This document shows positions 8,497-15,618 of a stretch of 33,789 bases of DNA, piece after piece. The notes below the pieces were generated by a model, which saw only the letters and a list, made by a program, of their open reading frames with translations, was not told the origin of the DNA and searched no databases. Positions within the stretch are counted from its first letter, which is position 1. Each line of letters begins with the position of its first letter. Position numbers and translations under genes: made by a program. Source of the DNA: Clostridia bacterium (lineage in GTDB: Bacteria; Bacillota; Clostridia; Christensenellales; CAG-138). The stretch lies in assembly GCA_016296415.1 (NCBI GenBank), contig JAEDJH010000005.1:1-33789 (forward strand). The letters are read 5' to 3'.

Positions 8497-9462
8497 ATGT
8501 GGAAAAAGATCAGCATTTATACTACCCCCGAGGCGCTTGAGGCGGTGGCGGGGAGGCTTTATATGCTCGGCATAGAGCAGGTGGAGATAAACGAGGATCT
8601 GCAGGGGATAGAAAGCTATCTTCGTGAGGCGAGCCTCTATTGGGATTATGCGGAACCCCGTGAGCTTGTGGGTGACAGACCCGAGCCGTTTGTTACGGCA
8701 TATATCGCCGACATAGATGAAAACAGGGAGCTTATCGCCTCTATAGCCCCCGACATGGAGGCGCTTAAAAAAGAGGAGCTCGGAATAGATCTCGGCAGTC
8801 TCAAAATGGAATATGACGAGGTTGACGAGGAGGATTGGGCAAACAACTGGAAGGCATACTACAAGCCCATCGAGATAGGCGAAAGGCTTTTAGTATGCCC
8901 CTCATGGGAAAAGGCGGAGGATACCGGCAGGGTAACGCTTTCGCTTGACCCGGGCATGGCGTTCGGCTCCGGCTCGCATCAGACGACGGGAATGTGCCTT
9001 GAATTTATCGAGGGGCTGGACGTTTCGGGCATGAGCGTAGCGGATCTTGGCTGCGGAAGCGGAATACTTTCCATTGCCGCATTGCTTCTCGGTGCAAAGA
9101 GCGCCGTTGCCGTGGATATAGATCCTATAGTCGAGGACGTGGTGAGGGAGAACGCCGAGCTGAACGGCATAGGCGGCGAATACACCGTGTTTACGGGCAA
9201 CGTGCTTGCCGACGGCGAGGCAAAGGAGAGAGTGGCAGCAGAAAAATACGACCTTGTGCTTGCCAACATAGTGGCGTCGGTGATAATTCCCCTCGTGCCG
9301 TTTGCAAGGCAGATCGTTGGGGAAAACGGGCTGTTTGTGACCTCGGGCATAATCAGCGACAGGGAGCAGGAGGTATGTGAAGCGCTCGGGAAAAACGGCT
9401 TCGAGGTGCAGTCCGTAAAGCACAGGGACGACTGGGTTGCGATAATGGCAAGGGCAAAATAA
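8497..9462 (+). CDS. prmA: Ribosomal protein L11 methyltransferase PrmA
   Basis: PrmA trimethylates lysines and the N-terminus of ribosomal protein L11 using S-adenosylmethionine. The 321-residue product has the N-terminal L11-recognition domain (to about residue 125). The catalytic domain shows PGMAFGSGSHQTT (152-164), the SAM-binding loop ADLGCGSG (182-189) and the LANIVAS motif near residue 250. Length is typical. It is the first gene of an operon continuing into rsmE after 6 nt. The combination prmA-rsmE-mtaB is common in Bacillota, usually downstream of dnaJ, which is absent here. Confidence 0.96.
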   Translation: MWKKISIYTTPEALEAVAGRLYMLGIEQVEINEDLQGIESYLREASLYWDYAEPRELVGDRPEPFVTAYIADIDENRELIASIAPDMEALKKEELGIDLGSLKMEYDEVDEEDWANNWKAYYKPIEIGERLLVCPSWEKAEDTGRVTLSLDPGMAFGSGSHQTTGMCLEFIEGLDVSGMSVADLGCGSGILSIAALLLGAKSAVAVDIDPIVEDVVRENAELNGIGGEYTVFTGNVLADGEAKERVAAEKYDLVLANIVASVIIPLVPFARQIVGENGLFVTSGIISDREQEVCEALGKNGFEVQSVKHRDDWVAIMARAK

Positions 9463-9468
9463 AACGGT

Positions 9469-10200
9469 ATGAACAGGTTTTTTACAGACGAGCCGCTTGT
9501 TGAGGGCGGCACGGTGACGATAGAGGGCGAGGACGCAAAGCATATTACAAGGGTGCTTCGCCTTGAAAAGGGCGACAGGGTGGAGCTTTGCGACAAAAAC
9601 GCCGCAGAGTGCGACGCCGTAATAACCGATACGGAGAAGGAGCGTGTACGGCTCAGAGCCGAAAACGTGCGCCGAAGTACGGCGGAGCCGCTTACCGAGG
9701 TCACGCTGTTTCAATGCCTGCCAAAGTCCGGCAAGATGGAGCTGATAATACAAAAATGCGTTGAGATGGGCGTTCATTCCATCGTTCCGGTATCGTCGGC
9801 ACGCTGCGTGGTGAAGCTTGACAAAAAGGACTCAGCCGCACGGATACAGCGCTACAACCGCATAGCATACGAAGCGGCGAAGCAGTCAAAGCGCGGCAGA
9901 GTACCCGAGGTGAAAAACGTTACGGCGCTTAAAAAGTGCGCCTTGGACGGCTTTGACCTGGTACTCACGGCGTACGAGCTGGAGAAGGAAACAACGCTGA
10001 AGCGTGCGCTGACGGCGCACAGGGACGCCCGCCGTATTGCCGTGTTCATCGGGCCCGAGGGCGGCTTTGAGGCGGAGGAGGTAAATTGGCTGGCGGAGCG
10101 ATGGGATGCAATTAGCGTTTCGCTCGGCAGCAGGATATTGAGGACGGAAACGGCAGGCATGGCCGTTATAGCCATGCTTCTGTACGAGCTGGAGGGCTGA
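9469..10200 (+). CDS. rsmE: 16S rRNA (uridine-N3)-methyltransferase RsmE
   Basis: RsmE methylates N3 of U1498 (E. coli numbering) in helix 44 of 16S rRNA. The 243-residue protein has the N-terminal PUA-like domain (HITRVLRLEKGD) and a SPOUT fold whose C-terminal knot shows IGPEGGFEAEEV and LGSRILRTETA, both diagnostic. The start is ATG 9469, six nt after prmA. A strong ribosome binding site is lacking directly before it, so translation may depend on coupling to prmA. mtaB follows 6 nt after its stop. Confidence 0.95.
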   Translation: MNRFFTDEPLVEGGTVTIEGEDAKHITRVLRLEKGDRVELCDKNAAECDAVITDTEKERVRLRAENVRRSTAEPLTEVTLFQCLPKSGKMELIIQKCVEMGVHSIVPVSSARCVVKLDKKDSAARIQRYNRIAYEAAKQSKRGRVPEVKNVTALKKCALDGFDLVLTAYELEKETTLKRALTAHRDARRIAVFIGPEGGFEAEEVNWLAERWDAISVSLGSRILRTETAGMAVIAMLLYELEG

Positions 10201-10206
10201 CGGACG

Positions 10207-11508
10207 ATGAAGGCGGCATTTTATACGCTCGGATGCAAGGTGAATCAGTATGACACGCAGGCGATGCGTGAGCTTTTTGAAAAGGCGGGGCATGAGGTCG
10301 TCGAGTTTGAACAGGCGGCGGACGTGTACATCATAAACACCTGCACGGTCACGCAGGTTGCCGATAAAAAATCACGCCAGATAATTTCGAGGGCGTGCGA
10401 GCTTGCACGGGAGCACGGAAACGCCGACGCCCATATAATCGTCGCAGGCTGTTACGGGCAGTGGGCGCACGAAAGGCTTATAGAGCTTGAGGGCGTGGAT
10501 ATAGTTGCCGGAACGTCGGAGCGGGGACGGATAGTCGAGCTTGCGGAGGGGCTTGTTCGGGGCAGCTTTGAGCCGATCGTCGTGAAAAAGGTAACGGGCC
10601 TTGAATTTGAGGATATATCGGCGGTAAAGGAAGGCAGGACGAGGGCGCACCTCAAAATTCAGGAGGGCTGCGACAGATTCTGCACCTACTGCATAATACC
10701 GCACGTTCGAGGAAACGTAAGGAGCAGAAGCCTCGAAAGCATACGCAGGGAGCTTGAAAAGCTTGAGGCGGAGGGCTTTAAGGAGGTGGTGCTGACAGGC
10801 ATACATCTCATGTCCTACGGAAAGGAAACAAAATATACCGTAACGCTTTTGGATGCGATAAGGCAGGCGGACGGTATCGACGGCATAAAGCGAATACGGC
10901 TCGGCTCGCTCGAACCGCAGCTTCTGACCGATGAATTTGTAAAAACGCTCGCAGAAAACGGGAAAATATGCAGGCACTTCCATCTGTCCATGCAAAGCGG
11001 AAGCGACTCCGTGCTTAGGCGCATGGGGCGGCGGTACGTATCGGATGAATATATGCGCTGTGTGGAGCTTTTAAGAAAATATATGCCCGGCTGTGCGATA
11101 ACCACCGATATAATTGCGGGTTTCCCGGGGGAAACCGAGGAGGAGCACGCCGAAACGCTGGCGTTTGCCGAAAAAGTCGGCTTTTCGAGGATACACGTTT
11201 TCCCGTATTCAAGGCGTGCCGGAACCCCTGCCTATTCCATGCCGGATCAGGTGGAGAACAAGGTCAAGTCGAGGCGTGCTTCGGAGCTTATAAAGCTTGG
11301 CGAAAGGCTTGAACGTGCGTATCTTGAAGGTGCGGTCGGCACGGTGCAGAGCGTGCTTTTTGAAACCGAGGACGGCGAGTATATGTGCGGTTACACCCCG
11401 ACCTATATGCACGTCAGGGCGCTTGCAGACAAATCGCTCCAAAACAACATGGTCGATGTCAAAATTACGGGCGTGGAAGGCTCTGCGCTCGTGGGGAAAA
11501 TACAGTAA
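10207..11508 (+). CDS. mtaB: tRNA N6-threonylcarbamoyladenosine (t6A37) methylthiotransferase MtaB
   Basis: MtaB adds a methylthio group to t6A at position 37 of certain tRNAs reading ANN codons. The 433-residue protein has the UPF0004 domain with cysteines for the auxiliary cluster (Cys10 in TLGCKVNQYD, Cys46 in NTCTVT, Cys82 in AGCYGQ). The radical-SAM site CxxxCxxC lies at Cys156, Cys160 and Cys163 (GCDRFCTYC), and a C-terminal TRAM-like region follows. The KVNQYD form of the first motif is typical of MtaB rather than MiaB. Third gene of the prmA operon. Confidence 0.94.
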   Translation: MKAAFYTLGCKVNQYDTQAMRELFEKAGHEVVEFEQAADVYIINTCTVTQVADKKSRQIISRACELAREHGNADAHIIVAGCYGQWAHERLIELEGVDIVAGTSERGRIVELAEGLVRGSFEPIVVKKVTGLEFEDISAVKEGRTRAHLKIQEGCDRFCTYCIIPHVRGNVRSRSLESIRRELEKLEAEGFKEVVLTGIHLMSYGKETKYTVTLLDAIRQADGIDGIKRIRLGSLEPQLLTDEFVKTLAENGKICRHFHLSMQSGSDSVLRRMGRRYVSDEYMRCVELLRKYMPGCAITTDIIAGFPGETEEEHAETLAFAEKVGFSRIHVFPYSRRAGTPAYSMPDQVENKVKSRRASELIKLGERLERAYLEGAVGTVQSVLFETEDGEYMCGYTPTYMHVRALADKSLQNNMVDVKITGVEGSALVGKIQ

Positions 11509-11524
11509 CAGGGAGGCAAATTAT

Positions 11525-11860
11525 ATGAACAAGTGTCTTTTTTGCATGATAAGGGACGGCGAGATACCTTCGGACAAGGTATATGAGGATGAACACGTGA
11601 TTGCTTTTCGGGATATAGACCCGCAGGCGCCCGTGCATGTTCTCATCGTGCCGAAGGAGCATTACGCAGACATAACCGAATGCCCGAACGAAACCGCTGG
11701 CTATATGCTTGATGCGGCAAGGCGGCTGGCAGTCGAAAACGGTCTTACGGAAAAGGGCTTCAGACTCGTTATGAACACGGGCGAGGAGGGCGGACAGAGC
11801 GTGAAGCATCTGCACATGCACCTGCTCGGCGGCAGGCAAATGACGTGGCCTGCGGGCTGA
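11525..11860 (+). CDS. HIT family (histidine triad, HINT-like) hydrolase
   Basis: The 111-residue protein has the N-terminal CLFCMIRDGEIPS and the C-terminal histidine triad VKHLHMHLLGG, a match to the HINT branch. Such enzymes hydrolyse nucleoside phosphoramidates and adenylated lysines. GGGAGG ends about 8 nt before ATG 11525. The frame stays open upstream, but those codons overlap mtaB and lack family similarity. Last gene of the operon, followed 15 nt later by a terminator. Confidence 0.94.
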   Translation: MNKCLFCMIRDGEIPSDKVYEDEHVIAFRDIDPQAPVHVLIVPKEHYADITECPNETAGYMLDAARRLAVENGLTEKGFRLVMNTGEEGGQSVKHLHMHLLGGRQMTWPAG

Positions 11861-11875
11861 GAGAGGATTTTTTCG

Positions 11876-11900
11876 GGGAGCGGAACGGCTCCCTTTTTTG
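11876..11900 (+). terminator. Terminator of the prmA-rsmE-mtaB-HIT operon
   Basis: GGGAGC (11876-11881) pairs with GCTCCC (11888-11893) around a six-base loop and is followed by six T. It separates the operon from spoIVB. Confidence 0.85.
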
Positions 11901-12017
11901 TTTTTCAAAATATTATCAATTCCTTTTAAAACCGTTAAAAACAATAAAAATTCGGTATCCCTGCGACAAAAAATGCAGAACCTAAATCCAGCTCGATGTA
12001 CGATCGGAGGGTTTATA

Positions 12018-13202
12018 ATGAAAAGGGTATTCAAAACGCTTAAATTCCTTGTGGGAATCACGGCGTGCGTTTTAATGTGTATGTTTTACGGCGGCGAGGA
12101 GATGACGCTGCTGAGGCGGCTTCCCGATACCATATATACGGACGGCGGCTCGCCCGAGGAAGCCGCAAACGTTATAGGCGACACGCTCGGCTCGGTCGGT
12201 GCGGCGGTGCAGGACGACGTTATGACGGTGCGTATGTTCGGGCTTCCCGTAAAGACCGTAAACATACGGGAACGGCAGGAGATAACGGTTATGCCCGGCG
12301 GCAATGCGCTTGCCATTTCGATAGAGGCGGACGGAGTGCTTGTGGTTGGACTTGGCGATGTAAACGGCTCAAGCCCCGCTTACGAGGCGGGGATAAGAGC
12401 AGGGGATATAATTACGGCCGTCAACGGGAAAAAACCGAAAAACTCCGACGAGCTTACACGAATGTTTGCCGAATGCGGCGAGGAAACCGTGACGATAACC
12501 GTAAAGCGAAAGGGACGAATTTTGAAGTATGACGTAACGCCCGCCATGGACGCAAACGACGGAAGATACCGCCTTGGAATATGGGCAAGGGACGATACCG
12601 CAGGAATAGGTACGCTGACGTTTGTTGCGGACAGCAGGTTCTGCGCACTCGGACATTCCATTGCCGACGTGGATACGGGTGTGACCATTGAGGTGGACAG
12701 CGGCGATATTGCCTTTGTGGATATAATCTCCATAAGCAGAAGTCAAAAGGGGAGCGCAGGTGAGCTTATAGGAAGGCTTTTGAAGGACAGGGACAGATGC
12801 GGCGCAATCGAAAAAAACAACGATTACGGCATATACGGCACCATGGAGGGCGAGTTTTTGAACGATATTTACGATGACGGCGTGCTGCTTGCCTATCCCG
12901 AGGAGGCGCATGTAGGCAAGGCGACCCTGCTTGCGACCGTGGAGGGCGGCGAGGTAAGGGCGTATGAATGCTCGATAATTAAGGTATTTCCGCAGAGTGA
13001 AAAGGACGTAAAGAGTATGGTGGTGGAGGTTACGGACGATGCGCTGCTTGACCTGGCGGGCGGCATAGTGCAGGGCATGAGCGGCAGCCCCATCATTCAG
13101 GACGGTAAGCTTATCGGTGCGGTCACCCACGTTTTTGTAAACGACCCCACAAAGGGCTACTGCCTGTACGCCTGGTGGATGTATGACGAGATGAACGGAT
13201 GA
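12018..13202 (+). CDS. spoIVB: SpoIVB serine peptidase (S55 family), sporulation signalling protease
   Basis: SpoIVB is secreted from the forespore and triggers processing of pro-sigma-K during sporulation. The 394-residue product has an N-terminal membrane segment (about 8-25), a PDZ domain (about 105-165) and the S55 peptidase domain. By pattern the triad is His213 (ALGHSIAD), Asp340 (VTDDALL) and Ser355 (QGMSGSPI), with the same 15-residue Asp-Ser spacing as in Bacillus. The ATG at 12018 has CGGAGG 7 nt upstream. The last 30 bases of the gene are part of a perfect direct repeat recurring at the start of spo0A, but the reading frame is unbroken. No sporulation-sigma promoter could be recognised in the AT-rich 11900-12017 spacer. 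Confidence 0.95.
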   Translation: MKRVFKTLKFLVGITACVLMCMFYGGEEMTLLRRLPDTIYTDGGSPEEAANVIGDTLGSVGAAVQDDVMTVRMFGLPVKTVNIRERQEITVMPGGNALAISIEADGVLVVGLGDVNGSSPAYEAGIRAGDIITAVNGKKPKNSDELTRMFAECGEETVTITVKRKGRILKYDVTPAMDANDGRYRLGIWARDDTAGIGTLTFVADSRFCALGHSIADVDTGVTIEVDSGDIAFVDIISISRSQKGSAGELIGRLLKDRDRCGAIEKNNDYGIYGTMEGEFLNDIYDDGVLLAYPEEAHVGKATLLATVEGGEVRAYECSIIKVFPQSEKDVKSMVVEVTDDALLDLAGGIVQGMSGSPIIQDGKLIGAVTHVFVNDPTKGYCLYAWWMYDEMNG

Positions 13203-13203
13203 T
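13173..13203 (+). repeat. 31-bp direct repeat, left copy (end of spoIVB)
   Basis: Bases 13173-13203 are identical to 14153-14183, exactly 980 bp away, and both neighbours of each copy differ. The left copy encodes the last residues of SpoIVB and its TGA stop. The right copy contains the spo0A start codon. The simplest reading is that a single ancestral junction sequence was duplicated when the intervening DNA arrived. Confidence 0.97.
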
Positions 13204-13215
13204 ACGGTTCACGGC

Positions 13216-13323
13216 ATGAGCGATATATCCTGCGCCTTGTGCGGAAAACCGGCGAACGTGCGCCTTGCCTTGCTGTCAATGGTTCCGCCTGAGGTTATGG
13301 GATGTTATCCGGTATATGTTTAA
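13216..13323 (+). CDS. Short CxxC reading frame, possible remnant of a truncated gene
   Basis: Thirty-five codons start 13 nt after the left repeat and begin MSDISCALCGKPANVRLA, containing a Cys-x2-Cys pair like the first half of a zinc ribbon. The first about 28 codons have host-like GC content; then composition turns AT-rich and a TAA follows. That pattern suggests the 5' end of a real gene joined to unrelated DNA. No ribosome binding site is evident. It could also be chance. Confidence 0.3.
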   Translation: MSDISCALCGKPANVRLALLSMVPPEVMGCYPVYV

Positions 13324-13361
13324 GACGGTATGTGTGGCATGGGCTGTGGGATGGCCGATGG

Positions 13362-13916
13362 TTATACCCGATGATATATATAGTTCTTTGTAGCATTTTC
13401 CTTATGGATAATTTTGCAGGGATTTCCGATAACGATGCTATGGCTGGGAATATCTTCGTTTACGAAAGCATTGGGCGCAATCAACACGTCATCTCCAATA
13501 GTAATGCCGCCCAAAATTGTGGAGTTGATGCCCACATAAACACAATTTCCCAAACGGGGAGCACCGGGCTTCCGACCAAAGCTGAGCCCTATTGTCGCAC
13601 CCTTCATGATGTTGATATTTTTACCCAAAATCGCATCGGGTGATATAGTAATGTTATAAGGGTGGAACATTACAAAACCGTCGCCGATTTGTGTTTGGGT
13701 TTTGAGCTCAATGCCGAATTTTCTGCATAATCTGAATAATTTGTATTCGCAAAAGAGCTTTATGAGCTTGCTCTTCGTTTTCTGGGCAATCCTGAAATAG
13801 ATGACATAGCGCAGGCGATGCTGGAATATGAAATCCTTCAGAAAATGAGACAGAATAAACGTAGTGTCACCCGTAGATCTGTAATAATCGTTGTACCACC
13901 AGGCTTTGTAAAACAT
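13362..13916 (-). CDS. Serine acetyltransferase-like hexapeptide-repeat acyltransferase
   Basis: The 184-residue protein has a helical N-terminal half (about 1-80) and a left-handed beta-helix of hexapeptide repeats, seen as IGDGFVMFHPYNITISPDA, ILGKNINIMKG, VYVGINSTILGG, ITIGDDVLIAPNAFV and IVIGNPCKII. Such enzymes move acetyl or other acyl groups from CoA to serine or to sugars. The order resembles CysE-type and capsule O-acetyltransferases. Without cysK or capsule genes nearby, a sugar substrate is as likely as serine. I start at ATG 13916 because GGGAG lies 8 nt upstream; the ATG at 13931 overlaps that site. The gene is AT-rich, opposite in strand to spoIVB and spo0A, and is the main cargo of the inserted segment, so horizontal origin is likely. 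Confidence 0.82.
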   Translation of the reverse strand: MFYKAWWYNDYYRSTGDTTFILSHFLKDFIFQHRLRYVIYFRIAQKTKSKLIKLFCEYKLFRLCRKFGIELKTQTQIGDGFVMFHPYNITISPDAILGKNINIMKGATIGLSFGRKPGAPRLGNCVYVGINSTILGGITIGDDVLIAPNAFVNEDIPSHSIVIGNPCKIIHKENATKNYIYHRV

Positions 13917-14014
13917 GCTGCTAACTCCCATGATTGATTTAAAAACAAAATATCATAAATGTCCTTGATTTTCAAGCGATGGGATGAGAATTTTGATAAG
14001 AAAGGCTTGCACAC

Positions 14015-14043
14015 TGTTATTTTGGAAGCATACATGATATAGT
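14015..14043 (+). promoter_or_regulatory. Candidate extended -10 promoter inside the insertion, reading toward spo0A
   Basis: TGATATAGT (14035-14043) is an extended -10 box one base from consensus, with a weak TGTTAT at the -35 distance (14015-14020, 17 nt). A closely similar TGATATAAT drives the SGNH hydrolase gene at 17162-17170. A transcript from here would start near 14050 and run through the strong ribosome binding site at 14064-14070 into spo0A. Confidence 0.4.
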
Positions 14044-14075
14044 AATATCGAAAGCAGGCTGCCGGAGGTGATAAT

Positions 14076-14174
14076 ATGGAGACTTATAATGAGCGCATTA
14101 CATTCTGTAATTACAGAACATATAAGGTATTTAAAGTCTGGCCGCTTTACTTTGGTGGATGTATGACGAGATGA
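14076..14174 (+). CDS. 32-codon chimeric reading frame ending just before spo0A
   Basis: A strong CGGAGGTG (14063-14070) precedes ATG 14076. The frame begins METYNERITFCNYRTYKV and runs into the right copy of the 31-bp repeat, where it stops at TGA 14172-14174, 4 nt before the spo0A ATG. The peptide resembles nothing I know and is probably the truncated 5' end of a gene from the donor DNA. Its position could make it a translational feeder for spo0A in place of the lost spoIVB coupling. Confidence 0.4.
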   Translation: METYNERITFCNYRTYKVFKVWPLYFGGCMTR

Positions 14175-14183
14175 ACGGATGAT
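14153..14183 (+). repeat. 31-bp direct repeat, right copy (start of spo0A)
   Basis: Identical to 13173-13203. It keeps the ancestral bases just upstream of spo0A and the first start codon at 14179, where ATGA once served as the spo0A start and spoIVB stop. Confidence 0.97.
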
Positions 14184-14928
14184 GAAAAGCATATTTGCGG
14201 CGCTAAACGATGCCGCCCTGATACAGGGGCTCAGGCAGCATAAATGGGAAGGTGACGCCTTCCGTGTCGTCGGTGCGGCGGATAATGCCCGTGACGCCAT
14301 GGACGGGCTTTTTTCGTGTGCGGCGGACATTCTTTTGATCGATATGCAGCTTTCGGGGCGGGACGGCATAGAGCTTATATGTGGGTTGGAGAAAAGACCG
14401 GACACGGTAGTGCTTTGCTCCGCCTTTTTTAATGACGACACGGCAAAGCTGGCGGCGGAGGCGGATATAGATGACTTTATAATGCTGCCGACGGATGCGG
14501 ACGAGATAGAGCTGCGTCTGCTTCGGATGACAAATCCCGATGCGGCGGAGGAGCTGGGAAGAAAGCGATTTCACGCAATGCTGAGGGAGGGCGCAGAGAA
14601 AATGCTCGATGAGCTCGGCATTCGCTTCGAACTGAAGGGCTGCCGTTACCTTTCGGCGGCGATAGCACTTTTTGCGGCAGGCGGAGGAAAACTGAAAAAC
14701 AGCATATACCCGAGGGTGGCGGCGATGTTCGATACCTCCGCAAATAACGTGGAAAGATGTATCCGCCACTCGATAGAAACCGCATGGCTGAAGGGAAATA
14801 TGTCAAAACAGCACGAGTATTTCGGATATACCGTTCAGGAACGGCGAGGCAAGCCGACCAATGCCGAATTTATAGCCATGCTGTCGGACAGGCTGAAAAA
14901 CGGCTGTAATACAGATATGCTTTTTTGA
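14179..14928 (+). CDS. spo0A: Spo0A, sporulation master regulator, with a degenerate receiver domain
   Basis: Spo0A is the phosphorylation-activated transcription factor that starts sporulation. The 249-residue protein has a receiver domain (about 1-115) and the Spo0A_C DNA-binding domain (about 140-240). The latter is diagnostic: VERCIRHSIETAW, FGYTVQ and KPTNAEFIAML closely follow Bacillus Spo0A. The receiver keeps the acceptor Asp55 (LLIDMQL) and Ser81. However, the acidic Asp-Asp pair is Ala8-Leu9, and the invariant Lys of the KPF motif is Leu103 (IMLPTD). Mg2+ binding and phosphoryl transfer should therefore be impaired. Start may be ATG 14179 or 14182. The gene follows spoIVB, as in most spore formers, but behind a 980-bp insertion that carries a possible new promoter and ribosome binding site. 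Confidence 0.9.
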   Translation: MMKSIFAALNDAALIQGLRQHKWEGDAFRVVGAADNARDAMDGLFSCAADILLIDMQLSGRDGIELICGLEKRPDTVVLCSAFFNDDTAKLAAEADIDDFIMLPTDADEIELRLLRMTNPDAAEELGRKRFHAMLREGAEKMLDELGIRFELKGCRYLSAAIALFAAGGGKLKNSIYPRVAAMFDTSANNVERCIRHSIETAWLKGNMSKQHEYFGYTVQERRGKPTNAEFIAMLSDRLKNGCNTDMLF

Positions 14929-14965
14929 ATATAGTTCGGTAAACGCAAAAGACAGGTGTTTGCCG

Positions 14966-15532
14966 ATGACTAAACAACGGATAAAAAGACGGTATGGGGA
15001 AAGGACCCATACGAAGCGGATATTGGCGGTCTGCTTTACGGGCTTTGTCTTGGGGCTGCTCGTCTGCAGGGGCGGCGATGCCGCATTTTCAAAGACGGTT
15101 ATGGGAATATCCGCAACCGTAGATGCGGCGGCGTTTACCGCGGCGCTGCTGATGGGGATATGGCTGCCCGGCATAGTTGTCGCCAATATCGGCTTTTTGG
15201 CGTCGGGCTTTGCGTTCGGCGCATACATAAAATGTGTGCTGTCGGGAGGGCTTATGCTTGCCGCATTGGAGCATGGCGGCGCTTTGGCGGCGGCGGGTAC
15301 GGGCGTTTTGATTGCGATTTTTCGGGGATCGTTCATGCTTTTGCTGACCGATACGGGCAGCGTAGGCACGGCGCTTTGGCGAACGAATCTCGGCCGGAGA
15401 AGAAGCGGACGCAAAATCGACCTTGAAAGGGGCTATGCCGAATTTATCAAAAGACGGCTGATTTTTGCCGCACTGACTGCTGCCGTAAGGGCGATATGTA
15501 TGTTTTGCATATATGATCCCATCGGAATATGA
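14966..15532 (+). CDS. SpoIIM-like (DUF95-type) integral membrane protein, putative
   Basis: The 188-residue protein has a basic N-terminus, a first membrane segment (RILAVCFTGFVLGLLVC), three or four central segments with small residues, a basic loop (about 140-160) and a final segment ending CMFCIYDPIGI. The order of segments and the ending recall SpoIIM, a component of the DMP complex (SpoIID-SpoIIM-SpoIIP) that drives forespore engulfment, and spoIIM lies near spo0A in some clostridia. Residue-level similarity by eye is weak, so this is an inference from layout and context. AGGTG lies 7 nt before ATG 14966; a TTG two codons earlier is less likely. It lies 37 nt after spo0A and probably shares its transcript. 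Confidence 0.5.
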   Translation: MTKQRIKRRYGERTHTKRILAVCFTGFVLGLLVCRGGDAAFSKTVMGISATVDAAAFTAALLMGIWLPGIVVANIGFLASGFAFGAYIKCVLSGGLMLAALEHGGALAAAGTGVLIAIFRGSFMLLLTDTGSVGTALWRTNLGRRRSGRKIDLERGYAEFIKRRLIFAALTAAVRAICMFCIYDPIGI

Positions 15533-15618
15533 TAAAAATTATATTTGTCGATAAACTCTTTTTATAGGCAAAACAGAGTGCTATAATATAACTAAAGTAA
15601 AAACAAGGACAGAATATT

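Larger units (their letters stand above)
13204..14152. other. Inserted segment between spoIVB and spo0A, flanked by the 31-bp repeat
   Basis: This 949-bp segment separates two genes that would overlap by four bases if it and one repeat copy were removed. From about 13305 it is AT-rich compared with its neighbours and carries one convincing gene on the opposite strand (an acyltransferase), plus two very short plus-strand reading frames. No transposase, recombinase or clear terminal inverted repeats are present. A 31-bp duplication is too long for ordinary DDE insertion sequences. Repair-mediated capture of foreign DNA, a decayed element, or an assembly error are all possible. Confidence 0.75.

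Noticed and set aside
13643..13654. A second TGATATAGTAAT inside the acyltransferase gene as another plus-strand promoter
   Set aside because: It is antisense within coding sequence and lacks a -35 box, and 12-base AT-rich matches are easily found by chance.
13204..14152. Terminal inverted repeats or a transposase in the insertion
   Set aside because: The two ends share no inverted similarity that I can see, and no reading frame resembles a transposase, integrase or reverse transcriptase.
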